From an uncultured Paracoccaceae bacterium (GTDB lineage Bacteria > Pseudomonadota > Alphaproteobacteria > Rhodobacterales > Rhodobacteraceae): a stretch of 64,000 nucleotides of DNA. The notes under the pieces are model-generated. The model was not told the origin of the DNA. It ran no database searches and saw only the letters and a list, made by a program, of their open reading frames with translations. Each line of letters starts with the position of its first letter. Position 1 is the first letter of the stretch. Positions 16,386-25,112 of the stretch are shown here, piece after piece. The DNA lies in the NCBI GenBank assembly GCA_947492585.1, contig CANLND010000017.1:1-64000 (forward strand). The letters run 5' to 3'. A program made the translations under genes and the position numbers.

Positions 16386-17038
16386 TAGTGTGCCTCCCGT
16401 TGTTTCAGGCGCCGCTCTAGCATCATGCCAATGGTCGATAGAACCAAGGCGATCGCGACGTAGAGGATCAATGCAATCATGTAGCTGTCCAGCGGCTGAA
16501 AAGTGGACGAAGCGATTTGCTGAGCGCGCCGCGTCAAATCGGTGACGGCGATCACGGAAATCAGCGAAGAGTTCCGCACCAGTGCAAGCGTTTCACCAAC
16601 CAATGCAGGCAGCATGATGCGGATGGCCTGTGGTGCCTCAATTTTTGTGAGGATTTGGCGGCGGGACAAACCCAGCATCTGGGCGGCTTCGACTTCGCCT
16701 TCAGGCACAGCGGCAAGTCCAGCGCGATAGATTTCAGACTGGAAGGCGGCGGTATTGCAGGCGAGCGCCACCACTGCAGCCAATGTCGGTGGCAGGTTTA
16801 TACCAATTACTGGTAGAAAGTAGAAAATCAGCAGGAGCTGCACCAAAATTGGCGTGCCCCGCCAAAACGAAACGTAGACCCGTGCTGATCGACGCACCAG
16901 CCCGTTATTCTGGCGACTTGCGGTCGCCAGAATAAGACCAAGGGGCGCGCCAAGCGCGATGGCGAGAAAGCTGACCCCAAGGGTTGTCAGCATGCCTTCG
17001 AGCAGGACAGCTTGGTTGTCGATCAGCAGATCAAGCAT
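16385..17038 (-). CDS. Polar amino acid ABC transporter, permease 1
   Basis: This 217-residue permease of the HisQ/GlnP type has about five transmembrane helices and an EAA loop at AAFQSEIYRAGLAAVPEGEVE. It shares the family fold with the next gene but is clearly diverged from it. It lies 6 bp after the solute-binding protein gene. Confidence 0.92.
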   Translation of the reverse strand: MLDLLIDNQAVLLEGMLTTLGVSFLAIALGAPLGLILATASRQNNGLVRRSARVYVSFWRGTPILVQLLLIFYFLPVIGINLPPTLAAVVALACNTAAFQSEIYRAGLAAVPEGEVEAAQMLGLSRRQILTKIEAPQAIRIMLPALVGETLALVRNSSLISVIAVTDLTRRAQQIASSTFQPLDSYMIALILYVAIALVLSTIGMMLERRLKQREAH

Positions 17039-17044
17039 ATCGAT

Positions 17045-17860
17045 TTACTTCGCAGGGAGTTCGCTTGGCAGATTCATCGCACCGCCAAACCACTTTTCTT
17101 GCAGTTGGGCCAGAGTGCCATCTTCAATCAGGCGTTTCAGTTCCGAGTCAAACAGAGCGTTCAGGCTGGCACTGTCTTCGTCGGTGCGTCCGGCCCAAGA
17201 GAAGTACTTTGGCTCACCAAAGGTCGTCGCAACAACTTCAAAAATGTCAGGCCGTTGACGCGCGGCTTCCAGCAGGTTTGGCAGCGAGTTCACCACTGCA
17301 TCAATGCGGCCAGCAGCAAGATCGGCATAGGCTTCGGAGAAGTCGGTGTAGGTCGAAACGTTTGGCGCATCACCTAAAGTTTCTGCATACCCTTCCAAAG
17401 CAGCCAACTGTGCAGAACCGGCCTGCGACCCCACTGGTTTGCCTGCCATATCAGCAGGGGCGCCAATGCTGTCATCGCCAGCACGTTTGAGAACGGCCAT
17501 AGTTGCATCCGCAATTGGCACCGACAGATTGTAGGCATCGCGACGCTCTGGCGTCACAGTCACCGAGGTGACAACATAGTCAAAGCGCTCGGCGGCAAGA
17601 CCTGGCAGAATACCCTGCCATGGCAGGTCCAGACGTTTCAATTTCACCTCTGGCGGTGCAGAGGCCATAAGGACGTCCATGATGTCGGCCGAATAGCCAA
17701 CGATCTCGCCATTTTCCACAAACTCGAAAGGTGGGAACCGTGCTTCGGTGCCAACGGTCAGGACACCGTCCGCTTTAATGCGGGAGAGCAAATCTTCAGC
17801 AAAAGCCGAAACAGGATTCAGCATCAGGGTGGCAGCAGCGGTCAAGAGAAGGTGTTTCAT
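17045..17860 (-). CDS. Amino acid ABC transporter, periplasmic solute-binding protein
   Basis: This 271-residue protein has a Sec signal peptide (MKHLLLTAAATLMLNPVSAFA, cleaved near A21) and the SBP family 3 core, with LTVGTEARFPPFEFVENGEIVGYSADIMD near the mature N-terminus, typical of polar amino acid receptors. The start at 17860 is chosen because it begins the signal peptide and has GGGGATT upstream; a longer in-frame reading would bury it. It is the first gene of the transporter operon and is divergent from a LysR gene. Confidence 0.9.
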   Translation of the reverse strand: MKHLLLTAAATLMLNPVSAFAEDLLSRIKADGVLTVGTEARFPPFEFVENGEIVGYSADIMDVLMASAPPEVKLKRLDLPWQGILPGLAAERFDYVVTSVTVTPERRDAYNLSVPIADATMAVLKRAGDDSIGAPADMAGKPVGSQAGSAQLAALEGYAETLGDAPNVSTYTDFSEAYADLAAGRIDAVVNSLPNLLEAARQRPDIFEVVATTFGEPKYFSWAGRTDEDSASLNALFDSELKRLIEDGTLAQLQEKWFGGAMNLPSELPAK

Positions 17861-17968
17861 AGAATCCCCAATTTCATAGTCATAGCAGTGAGTCGAGTTC
17901 ATCGCAGGGCTTCTAAAACATCGGTAAAATAGCTATAAATTAATCTACATATCGAAGGATTAGATGTA

Positions 17969-18883
17969 ATGAACTTCGCAAACTCGGACCTAAGATCACT
18001 GGCCGTCTTTCGCGCGGTTGTGGAACGGGGCGGCTTTGTAGGGGCACAGGCGGAGCTTGGCATGTCACAGTCGACCGTCAGCTTCCATATGAAAGCCCTA
18101 GAAACGCGCCTTGGGTTTACATTGTGTGAACGCGGACGCGGAGGGTTTCGCCTGACGGAACGCGGGAAGCTTGTTCATCAGAAATCTACAGAACTCTTTA
18201 TTGCCCTTAACGACTTTGAAGGCGAGATCGGTAGTTTGAGAGATCGGGTGGTTGGCACCCTACGGCTGGGTATCATCGACAACACCTTATCTTTTGATGG
18301 CCTTCCGTTGCCGAGGATCATCAATCGGGTGCGCAGACTGGCCCCCGAAGCTGAAATCCAGATTTCCGTGGATGATCCGCAGGTGCTGGCGACCGATATC
18401 TCAAGTGGGAATATTGATGTGGCCATCATGCCGCAAACGCGACCTGTCGCCGGTGTGAAAATGTCCAAACTCTATGATGAACGGCACTCGTTATATTGCG
18501 CGAGGGGTCATGCACTGTTTGATGTCCCAGATCGTGAAATCTCTGAAAGCTCGGTTGCAGATCAAACCTTCGTTGCCCGCAACTACGGAAGTTTGATTGA
18601 ATTGGATCGGTTCCCAAATGCGCATGTGGGCACGTTGGCAGACCATATGGAAGTTCAGGCGATGTTTATTCTTTCAGGGGACTACATAGGATACCTCCCC
18701 GATCACTTTGTGATGGATCGCCTAGACCGCGGCAATTTGAGATGCCTACTGGGTGAGGAGGCGGCCATAAACTCGCAGTTTGTTCTCGCGACCCGGATCG
18801 GGCGACGCTCGACCGGGCTGATGGATCTGTTTGTACGTGAGTTGGTAGGATCGCTGTCCGAGGTGTACCATCGTGACACATGA
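17969..18883 (+). CDS. LysR-family transcriptional regulator
   Basis: This 304-residue regulator has the LysR helix-turn-helix at residues 5-65 (SLAVFRAVVERGGFVGAQAELGMSQSTVSFHMKALE) read in pieces: RSLAVFRAV, then GMSQSTVSFHMKALETRLG. The rest is the effector-binding domain. It is divergent from the amino-acid transporter and ureohydrolase genes, 108 bp away, and probably controls them. The space holds the repeat TAATC/GATTA near its start, a possible part of the operator. Confidence 0.86.
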   Translation: MNFANSDLRSLAVFRAVVERGGFVGAQAELGMSQSTVSFHMKALETRLGFTLCERGRGGFRLTERGKLVHQKSTELFIALNDFEGEIGSLRDRVVGTLRLGIIDNTLSFDGLPLPRIINRVRRLAPEAEIQISVDDPQVLATDISSGNIDVAIMPQTRPVAGVKMSKLYDERHSLYCARGHALFDVPDREISESSVADQTFVARNYGSLIELDRFPNAHVGTLADHMEVQAMFILSGDYIGYLPDHFVMDRLDRGNLRCLLGEEAAINSQFVLATRIGRRSTGLMDLFVRELVGSLSEVYHRDT

Positions 18884-19004
18884 AATCTGATAAGTGGGCG
18901 CTATTAAAAGCTCACTTACCGCAGTTTTTCTTCGCAAATACTCTCGACCAAAGACGTTGAAGATGGGCCACCCAAAACCACGACAGCTCCGGGCGATCCC
19001 GCTC

Positions 19005-20402
19005 CTACCTCATAGCGTGGAAGGCCGCGTCGCCTTTGGGGAGGATGATTTTAAAAATGGTTCCCGCCGGGCCAGTCTCTTTCAAACGAACCTCTCCGCC
19101 GTGGCCGCGCACCAATTCTGCGGCGATGGCCAGGCCAAGCCCGGTGCCGCCTTTGCGTACGGTGCCCTGAAAGGGCGTAAACAAATCCTTCTGCGCACGC
19201 TCTGGCAGACCAGGGCCTGTATCACGCACTTCGATCCACCAATGGGTGTCCTGCTCCCCCGCGGCGAGGCACACCTGCCCATCCACACCGGTCGCTGCGA
19301 TGGCCTGCCTGGCATTGCGCACCAAATTCATGATCACGCGATATAACTGTTCTGGATCTGCGCGCACATGCAAGTCACGCGGAACATCGTTTCTGATTTC
19401 CACCGGATCATCCCCAGCCGCCAGCTGCTCGCTTTCGACGATATCGTCCGAGATTTTGCACAGCGCGATCATCGACAGTTTTGGTGCGGGCTCTTCGGCC
19501 CGGCCAAAGGCCAGCGTGCCCTCGCACAACGACACCGCACGGGTGATGGAATTGACCAGTTTTGGCGCGAGGCGCCGGACCAAAGGGTCTTCGCTCATCT
19601 CGATGCGATCGGTGAACAGCTGGGCTGAGGTGAGGATGTTGCGCAAATCATGACTGACCTTGGCCACTGCTTCGCCCAGTTGCGCCAATCGTTCGCGTTG
19701 CTTCAACGCATGGGTCAGTTCGGTTTGCAGCTTTTGCAGCGCTTCCTCCGCTTCACGCAGCTCGACCACACCTGCATTGGGGGTAATAATGCCGCGCGCG
19801 TCTTCGGGCGCCGCGGCATAGCGTTGCATATAGTCGATCACACCCTTGATCGGACGCACCAACAACATGCGCACAGCGGCAAACAACAAGATTGCTGTGA
19901 ACACCGAAATCACCGCAGACAAGACCAGAATGCGCAATCCATAGTCGACCATCGCGGCCCTAAGCGGCGCAGTTTCAATGGTGATTTCGATCAGCAGACC
20001 TGCATCCCGGACAGGCTCTCCGATGACACGGATAATGTCCCCCTTCGGAGCAGCCAATTGCATCATCGCATCGCGGATCAACACCGAAGCCCGTGCATCA
20101 CGCAGATCATAGGTCTGCGAAATGGGCTCAGGGATCGGAGAGGCCAGCATCAACTGACGAATTTCGTCGCGCCGCAACACCACATTGAAAACGCCTGCGT
20201 TCTGGAGCAGCTCCGCCTCCAATTCAGTTTCCAGCATATCATCTGCCAGCAAGGCCAGGGACGCGATTTGCGCCCGCTCCAGACGATCTTGCAGGTATTG
20301 TTCTCGGAACCGTGCGATCGAGGGGACAAAGATCAGGATTTCAGCCAGCATCACAAAGATGGTGGTCAAAACCAAAAATCGTCCCGACAGCGTATTGAGC
20401 AT
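19005..20402 (-). CDS. Membrane sensor histidine kinase
   Basis: This 465-residue protein has a transmembrane helix at about 9-29, an extracytoplasmic sensor domain to about 152, a second helix at about 155-178 and a HAMP-like linker. The H box is KVSHDLRNILT with phosphorylated H251; the N box is RVIMNLVRNARQAI; G boxes are VRDTGPGLP and GGTGLGLAIAAELV. All kinase motifs are intact. No response regulator gene is adjacent, so it is an orphan kinase in this window. The start at 20402 has GGGAGCAG just upstream. It follows the flavin reductase and TVP38 genes on the same strand, with 42 bp between, and may be co-transcribed with them. Confidence 0.87.
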   Translation of the reverse strand: MLNTLSGRFLVLTTIFVMLAEILIFVPSIARFREQYLQDRLERAQIASLALLADDMLETELEAELLQNAGVFNVVLRRDEIRQLMLASPIPEPISQTYDLRDARASVLIRDAMMQLAAPKGDIIRVIGEPVRDAGLLIEITIETAPLRAAMVDYGLRILVLSAVISVFTAILLFAAVRMLLVRPIKGVIDYMQRYAAAPEDARGIITPNAGVVELREAEEALQKLQTELTHALKQRERLAQLGEAVAKVSHDLRNILTSAQLFTDRIEMSEDPLVRRLAPKLVNSITRAVSLCEGTLAFGRAEEPAPKLSMIALCKISDDIVESEQLAAGDDPVEIRNDVPRDLHVRADPEQLYRVIMNLVRNARQAIAATGVDGQVCLAAGEQDTHWWIEVRDTGPGLPERAQKDLFTPFQGTVRKGGTGLGLAIAAELVRGHGGEVRLKETGPAGTIFKIILPKGDAAFHAMR

Positions 20403-20444
20403 TCTGCTCCCTTTACGTTGCACCAACCCGCCGCTTGTGTTGGA

Positions 20445-21863
20445 TCAGGGCAACCAGCGTTGCACCAAGCCAACCACACGTTTGACAGAGGCGTTTTCAA
20501 ATAACCTTGGCGTAAAATATGCCCCAGCCACGCGTTTGTTCAACTCACCAATTGAAGGGTAAGGCGCAACCATTGCCGCAACTTGCCCCATTTTCAGATT
20601 GTTGGCCAGCACCAGCGACCAAAGTGAGATCAGCTCACCCGCCTGTGGCCCAACAATCGTGATGCCTACAGGTCGCCCTTTGACCACCATCAGCTTGATG
20701 AAACCTTTGGTTTTACGCTCCGCAAGCGCCCGGTCGTTATGGTGCATGTCAAAACGTGCGACCTCTAGCCGCAGGCCATGCTGCTCTCGCGCTTGCGCTT
20801 CGGTCAAACCAATCTGAGCCAGCTCTGGGTCCGTGTACGTGGCCCAAGGGATATGATGGGTCTTGGCCTTGGACGGCAGGCCAAACAACGCCGATTTGAT
20901 GATAACCCCCGCGTGGTATCCGGCGACATGAGTGAATTGCAGACCACCTGCGACGTCACCAATGGCATAGACCTTGCGATTGGTGGTGATCAGCGCGTCA
21001 TCAACTTTGATCCCGGTCCGGGTCCGCTCAATTCCAGCAGCCTCAAGGTTCAATCGGTCAATATTGGGTTTACGGCCAACCGCCATCAACAGGTGGCTGC
21101 CCGCAAAAACCTGACCGTCCGCCGCCAGCACCTCAATCGCACCAGCTTTGCCGCGAATCTCTGCTGCCTGCACACCCTCAACGATTTCAATGCCCTCAGC
21201 GCGAAGGGCCTCCAGCACAACAGCGGCAGCTTCGGGATCGTCTTTCCCCAAAGCGCGCGCGCCCTCGATAACGGTCACCTTGCAGCCCAAACGCACATGC
21301 GCCTGCGCCATTTCCAACCCAATTGGCCCACCCCCGATGATCAACAGATGCTCGGGCTGCTCACGTAGATCAAACAGAGTCTCATTGGTCTGATACGGCA
21401 CGCTGTCCAACCCTGGGATTGGAGGCACAAAGGGCGACGATCCGGTTGAGATCACAACGCGACGCGCTTTGATGCGATATTGCCCCGCCATCACTTCGGT
21501 TGGAGAGACAAACGCGCCGTACTCCCGCAGAACCCGAACGCCAAAGCCTTCGAAACGTTCTGGACTGTCCATTGGCGCGATGGCGGCTATCACATCGTGA
21601 ACGTGATCTTTTGCCGCCGAGTAATCGACCTTCGGCACCTGATCGGCGACCCCAAACGGGGCGGCATGCGCCTGTACATGCGCTACCTTGGCACTGGCCA
21701 GCAAGGCCTTGGACGGAACACAGCCAAAATTCAGGCAATCACCACCCATTTTATGGCCTTCGAGCAGGATCACATCGGCGCCCATTTGGGACGCTCCAGC
21801 CGCAACGGATAGGCCTCCAGAACCGGCGCCAATCACCAGCAGATCACAGGTCAGGTTTGTCAT
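20445..21863 (-). CDS. Pyridine nucleotide-disulfide oxidoreductase (mercuric reductase/Lpd-like)
   Basis: This 472-residue flavoprotein has FAD-binding VIGAGSGG, the redox-active disulfide GGDCLNFGCVPSK (C43, C48), an NAD(P)-binding IIGGGPIGLEMA and AIGDVAGG. The C-terminal active-site segment, normally with His-Pro-Thr-x-x-Glu, reads APYPSIGEL: Glu is present but the His is replaced, so it is unlikely to be a classic dihydrolipoamide dehydrogenase or glutathione reductase. No metal-resistance genes lie nearby. It is 17 bp downstream of a TVP38 membrane-protein gene, a pairing that recurs in proteobacteria. The substrate is unknown. Confidence 0.85.
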   Translation of the reverse strand: MTNLTCDLLVIGAGSGGLSVAAGASQMGADVILLEGHKMGGDCLNFGCVPSKALLASAKVAHVQAHAAPFGVADQVPKVDYSAAKDHVHDVIAAIAPMDSPERFEGFGVRVLREYGAFVSPTEVMAGQYRIKARRVVISTGSSPFVPPIPGLDSVPYQTNETLFDLREQPEHLLIIGGGPIGLEMAQAHVRLGCKVTVIEGARALGKDDPEAAAVVLEALRAEGIEIVEGVQAAEIRGKAGAIEVLAADGQVFAGSHLLMAVGRKPNIDRLNLEAAGIERTRTGIKVDDALITTNRKVYAIGDVAGGLQFTHVAGYHAGVIIKSALFGLPSKAKTHHIPWATYTDPELAQIGLTEAQAREQHGLRLEVARFDMHHNDRALAERKTKGFIKLMVVKGRPVGITIVGPQAGELISLWSLVLANNLKMGQVAAMVAPYPSIGELNKRVAGAYFTPRLFENASVKRVVGLVQRWLP

Positions 21864-21880
21864 CAGAACAGCTTTCTTTC

Positions 21881-22627
21881 TCAATCTTGGCGCTTGGCCG
21901 GGCGGAGCGTTTTCACAAGGATCGGCATGGCCGCAAGTGCGCAAAGTCCGAGAATTGGTCCGATCACATGTGGCTCCCAAAGGAGGCTGAGGTCTGGATC
22001 CTCTCCGCGATCGAATACCTCACCAAGGCCGACGCCGATCCAGGTAAACACTATCGCGCCTGGAACAATGCCCAGCGCGGTGGTCCACAGGTAATTACGC
22101 AGCTTTACCCCCACCAATGCTGGCAGAAGGTTCGCCACAAAAAACGGTACCGCAGGCACCAAACGCAGCAACAGCAGCACCTCAATTTCATTCTGGCGCA
22201 GGGCCGTTTTCAGCATCTGCACACGCCCCCCGGCACTTTCAATCTTGGCCGTAAGAAAACTGCCCAGCCCCCATCGCGCCGCCAAAAAGATAGCCGTCGC
22301 GCCAATGGTTGCGGACACAACATTAAAGAGTGTCCCGCCAACGAGGCCAAATAAAAACCCTCCCGTAACCGACGCCACCGCCGCACCGGGCAAGGAAAAG
22401 GCCACGATCACCACATAGATGGCAATGAAAAGCGCGACCAAAACGGCAAAGTTCGCCTCACGAAAGGCCAACAGAGCCTCACGATTGTCGCGCAGGGTGT
22501 CAAATGTCAGATAATCTTTGAGCGTCACAGCCCCTAGAAGGGCGACGCCAACAACAGCGATTAGAGGCAGGTAGCGGGCCAGCCCGGTCTTTGGAGCGGG
22601 ATTGGGAGAATCGGTCATGTCACTCAT
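21881..22627 (-). CDS. TVP38/TMEM64 family (DedA-like, VTT domain) membrane protein
   Basis: This 248-residue protein has about five to six hydrophobic segments and the VTT-domain signature region with ALFIAIYVVIVAFSLPG, GGFLFG and LRLVPAVPFFVANLLPALVGV. VTT proteins are implicated in lipid scrambling or membrane homeostasis. The start at 22627 has GAGG seven bases before; an ATG nine bases later is possible. It is the first gene of the minus-strand run with the flavin reductase and the histidine kinase. Confidence 0.86.
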   Translation of the reverse strand: MSDMTDSPNPAPKTGLARYLPLIAVVGVALLGAVTLKDYLTFDTLRDNREALLAFREANFAVLVALFIAIYVVIVAFSLPGAAVASVTGGFLFGLVGGTLFNVVSATIGATAIFLAARWGLGSFLTAKIESAGGRVQMLKTALRQNEIEVLLLLRLVPAVPFFVANLLPALVGVKLRNYLWTTALGIVPGAIVFTWIGVGLGEVFDRGEDPDLSLLWEPHVIGPILGLCALAAMPILVKTLRPAKRQD

Positions 22628-22862
22628 GGTACGCCTCGATGTTGCGCGCAAAGATTAGGTTTACAGTGTTGCTAAGTGTTAAATAGCACCAAGACGAGAG
22701 GCCGCAGCCCGTATTCACGGCGGGTTGAACAGACCGGGCTGATTTTGTGAGGTTTGCTGCAAAAGTCAGGACGATTTGCGCCGACCTGCGCAAAGTCAGG
22801 GGGCTTTCAATGTCGTTTTGGCAGAAATATTGCGGTTTAAGAGAAAAACCCGACAGCAGGGT

Positions 22863-22891
22863 TTGACTTGTGCGCCCTCGCCTTCTAAAGA
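22863..22891 (+). promoter_or_regulatory. Probable sigma-70 promoter of rpmH
   Basis: TTGACT (22863-22868) and TAAAGA (22886-22891) are 17 bp apart and about 70 bp before rpmH. The rest of the 334-bp divergent space (22628-22961) shows no gene. Confidence 0.6.
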
Positions 22892-22961
22892 CCTGTCTTC
22901 GAGATAGCCCCCGGGGTATGCGATTCCGCAACGCCCCTCAAGACAGTTGGAGACCGGAGCG

Positions 22962-23096
22962 ATGAAACGCACCTATCAGCCTTCGAACCTGGTTCGCAAA
23001 CGCCGCCACGGCTTCCGTGCGCGCATGGCCACCAAGGCAGGCCGCAAAATCCTGAACGCACGTCGTGCACGTGGCCGTAAATCGCTGAGCGCATAA
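22962..23096 (+). CDS. rpmH: 50S ribosomal protein L34
   Basis: The 44-residue product MKRTYQPSN ... [12 protein letters not shown] is an unmistakable L34, the small basic protein of the large subunit. It lies before rnpA as in nearly all bacteria. GGAG seven bases upstream of the ATG is the ribosome-binding site. A strong promoter-like sequence is at 22863-22891. Confidence 0.97.
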
Positions 23097-23144
23097 GACG
23101 CGCTTTGCTGATTTCCGCCCAGACGACTTTGTTCTGACGGATTC

Positions 23145-23207
23145 GAAACCGCCGAAGGCTCCCATAATAGACGCTCGCGTCTTGGGATCACAGCCTTCGG
23201 CGGTTTC
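23145..23207. other. Long compound hairpin between rpmH and rnpA
   Basis: A perfect 16-bp stem is formed by 23145-23160 and 23192-23207 (arms begin GAAACCGCCG and AGCCTTCGGC). The loop contains a second stem of CCCA/TGGG and AGACGC/GCGTCT (23161-23186). No long U run follows. The element probably attenuates or processes the rpmH-rnpA transcript, so that L34 is made in excess over the RNase P protein. Confidence 0.6.
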
Positions 23208-23243
23208 CGTTTGTGCGCAGCCCGAACACTGGAGAGCTCCGAA

Positions 23244-23573
23244 ATGGAAGTGATCGCCAAGCGACGCGACTTTCTGCTGGCGGCCCGCGCCCGCCGTCAG
23301 GGCAGCAAAAGCATGATGGTTCAAGGGCGGGATCGCAAAGACGAAAACGGCCTGCGGGTGGGGTTCACCTGTTCTAAAAAGGTCGGCAACGCCGTGGCCC
23401 GCAACCGCGCCAAACGCCGTTTGCGAGAAGCCGCGCGCCTGGTGCTTCCCCTACATGGCCGCGAGGGTTGGGACTATGTGCTGATCGGGCGGGCCACCGA
23501 AACCGCGGGACGCCCGTTTGACGCGCTGCAAAACGATCTGATTTACGCGCTCAAGAAAATTCACGGTAAATAA
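23244..23573 (+). CDS. rnpA: Ribonuclease P protein component
   Basis: This 109-residue basic protein has the RnpA core FTCSKKVGNAVARNRAKRRLREA with the RNR signature, needed with the RNase P RNA to mature tRNA 5' ends. The start at 23244 is supported by GGAGAG seven bases upstream; the longer reading from 23211 passes into the hairpin between the genes. Confidence 0.95.
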   Translation: MEVIAKRRDFLLAARARRQGSKSMMVQGRDRKDENGLRVGFTCSKKVGNAVARNRAKRRLREAARLVLPLHGREGWDYVLIGRATETAGRPFDALQNDLIYALKKIHGK

Positions 23574-23668
23574 CCTCTCTCACTCCGATGAGACCGGATA
23601 TAGCCCCCCGTTGACCACAGAGCGGCGGTGCGATTGCGATTGGCCCCATGCGTGTTTATGTGTGCCCT

Positions 23669-23890
23669 ATGACTGCCTTGGCCAAACTTCTATCCCTGCC
23701 CGTCCGCGCCTATCGCGTGCTGTTCAGCCCCTGGGTTGGCTTCAATTGCCGCTATCACCCCACCTGCTCCGCTTATGCACTGGAAGCACTGGACAAACAT
23801 GGGGGCATAAAGGGCAGCTGGCTTATTCTTCGGCGGATTGGCCGCTGCCATCCCTTGGGTGGCTCCGGCGTCGACAACGTTCCCGACTAA
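23669..23890 (+). CDS. yidD: Membrane protein insertion efficiency factor YidD
   Basis: This 73-residue protein has the YidD signature: an amphipathic N-terminus (LPVRAYRVLFSPWVG), then CRYHPTCSAYALEAL and RRIGRCHPLGGSGVDNVP, with three conserved cysteines. YidD aids YidC-dependent insertion of membrane proteins. The family's usual N-terminus supports 23669 over the ATG at 23648. In this genome yidD and yidC are about 4.5 kb apart, separated by six other genes. Confidence 0.93.
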   Translation: MTALAKLLSLPVRAYRVLFSPWVGFNCRYHPTCSAYALEALDKHGGIKGSWLILRRIGRCHPLGGSGVDNVPD

Positions 23891-23915
23891 ATATGTGTGT
23901 ATTTTTCTTAGTTCG

Positions 23916-23954
23916 TTGACTCCACATAAATCATGGATACTAATTATCCACGAT
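23916..23954 (+). promoter_or_regulatory. Promoter with overlapping Rrf2 operator
   Basis: TTGACT (23916-23921) and ACTAAT (23939-23944) with 17-bp spacing form a plausible promoter. Overlapping it is an inverted repeat, ATCATGGATA (23930-23939) and TATCCACGAT (23945-23954), with one mismatch and a 5-bp spacer. A bound repressor would block the promoter, as in autoregulated Rrf2 genes. Confidence 0.55.
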
Positions 23955-23970
23955 TAAAAGGGCCCTCCGG

Positions 23971-24474
23971 ATGAAACTAAGCGATGGAATAGAACAAGCG
24001 CTGCATGCGGTGGCCATGATGGCTGGCTTGCCAGATGGGGCGGTCCTACCCGCGACTGCGTTGGCAGAATTTCACGGTGTGTCCGCCAGTTACCTCCTAA
24101 AACACCTTCAGGCCCTCTCACGTGCCGGGCTGGTACACACAACCCCCGGACCAAAAGGCGGGTATCGGTTAAACCGGCCCGCCGCGGAAATTACACTTCT
24201 GGATGTTGTGCTGGCGGTTGACGGACCTGAGCCCGCTTTTCGCTGCAAAGAGATCCGACAAAACGGACCCGCGCCTCTTTCTGCAAGGTATTTCAAGGCG
24301 CCATGCCAAATCAATGCCGCCATGTTGCGCGCGGAACGTGCCTATCGTGCGGAATTAAGCCAGACCACCATTGCCACGCTGATACAGCAGGTCACATCCG
24401 AGGATCAGGATGGCGCCATCGCCCAGCGCAGCTGCACCTTCTTAGATCAATATATGCGCCCTCCCCCTTCTTGA
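23971..24474 (+). CDS. Rrf2-family transcriptional regulator
   Basis: This 168-residue protein has the Rrf2 winged helix (about 1-85, with ALAEFHGVSASYLLKHLQAL and GPKGGYRLNRP). IscR/NsrR-type members bind an Fe-S cluster through three closely spaced cysteines; here the cysteines are C92, C112 and C155, which do not match that spacing. A redox or thiol switch remains possible. A palindrome overlapping its promoter suggests autoregulation. It is 25 bp before an AhpD-like gene, a common partner, and interrupts the usual yidD-yidC neighbourhood. Confidence 0.87.
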   Translation: MKLSDGIEQALHAVAMMAGLPDGAVLPATALAEFHGVSASYLLKHLQALSRAGLVHTTPGPKGGYRLNRPAAEITLLDVVLAVDGPEPAFRCKEIRQNGPAPLSARYFKAPCQINAAMLRAERAYRAELSQTTIATLIQQVTSEDQDGAIAQRSCTFLDQYMRPPPS

Positions 24475-24499
24475 GCACTTTCACCAAAGGAGACATACC

Positions 24500-24949
24500 A
24501 TGACGGAAAGACTGGACTTTAGCGCCGCAGCCCCCGACGCGATCAAAGCTGTCTATGCAGTGGAAAGCTATCTGGCCCAAAGCCCAGATATCGCGCGCCC
24601 GGATTTGCACCTGCTCAAACTGCGCGCGTCTCAGATCAATGGCTGTGCCTATTGCATAGACAAACACACCAAAGAAGCCCGCAATGACCAAGTCTCAGAA
24701 CAAAAGATAGCATTGGTCTGCGTCTGGCGGGAATCCACTCTGTTCAACGCCAAGGAACGCGCCCTGCTGGCCTGGACCGAAGAGATGACCAACATCAGCA
24801 AGGGCTGCCCATCGGACAAAACCTACGATGCGATGCGCGCACATTACTCGGACGCCGAGTTGGTCAGCCTAAGCGTCGCCATTACGCAAATCAATGTCTG
24901 GAACCGTCTGGCAGTGGGCTTTCGTATGCAGCACCCCACAGACAATTGA
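24500..24949 (+). CDS. Carboxymuconolactone decarboxylase/AhpD-family protein
   Basis: This 149-residue protein has the AhpD core NGCAYCIDKHTKEA with redox-active C49 and C52 and H56, the pattern of peroxidase-type members rather than of true carboxymuconolactone decarboxylases, which lack CxxC. AAAGGAG precedes the ATG. The Rrf2 gene just upstream is the likely regulator, suggesting a role against peroxide or other oxidants. Confidence 0.88.
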   Translation: MTERLDFSAAAPDAIKAVYAVESYLAQSPDIARPDLHLLKLRASQINGCAYCIDKHTKEARNDQVSEQKIALVCVWRESTLFNAKERALLAWTEEMTNISKGCPSDKTYDAMRAHYSDAELVSLSVAITQINVWNRLAVGFRMQHPTDN

Positions 24950-25112
24950 TCGGGCGCTACGCCTGATCTATACGGTCGAGTCTCGGCTGACTGTTACTAT
25001 ATTGCGACATTCCTGCCCCTAACCAACTGAAGTTGAAAAATGGGGCAGGTCTTCACATGTGGCGTGCTATGCACGCATAGGTTTATCGACTCAACAAAAA
25101 CGGGAGGCGTCT

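Noticed and set aside
22962-23573. Replication origin near rpmH-rnpA
   Set aside because: There are no dnaA or dnaN genes, no cluster of DnaA boxes and no AT-rich unwinding region; in this group rpmH-rnpA often lies away from the origin.
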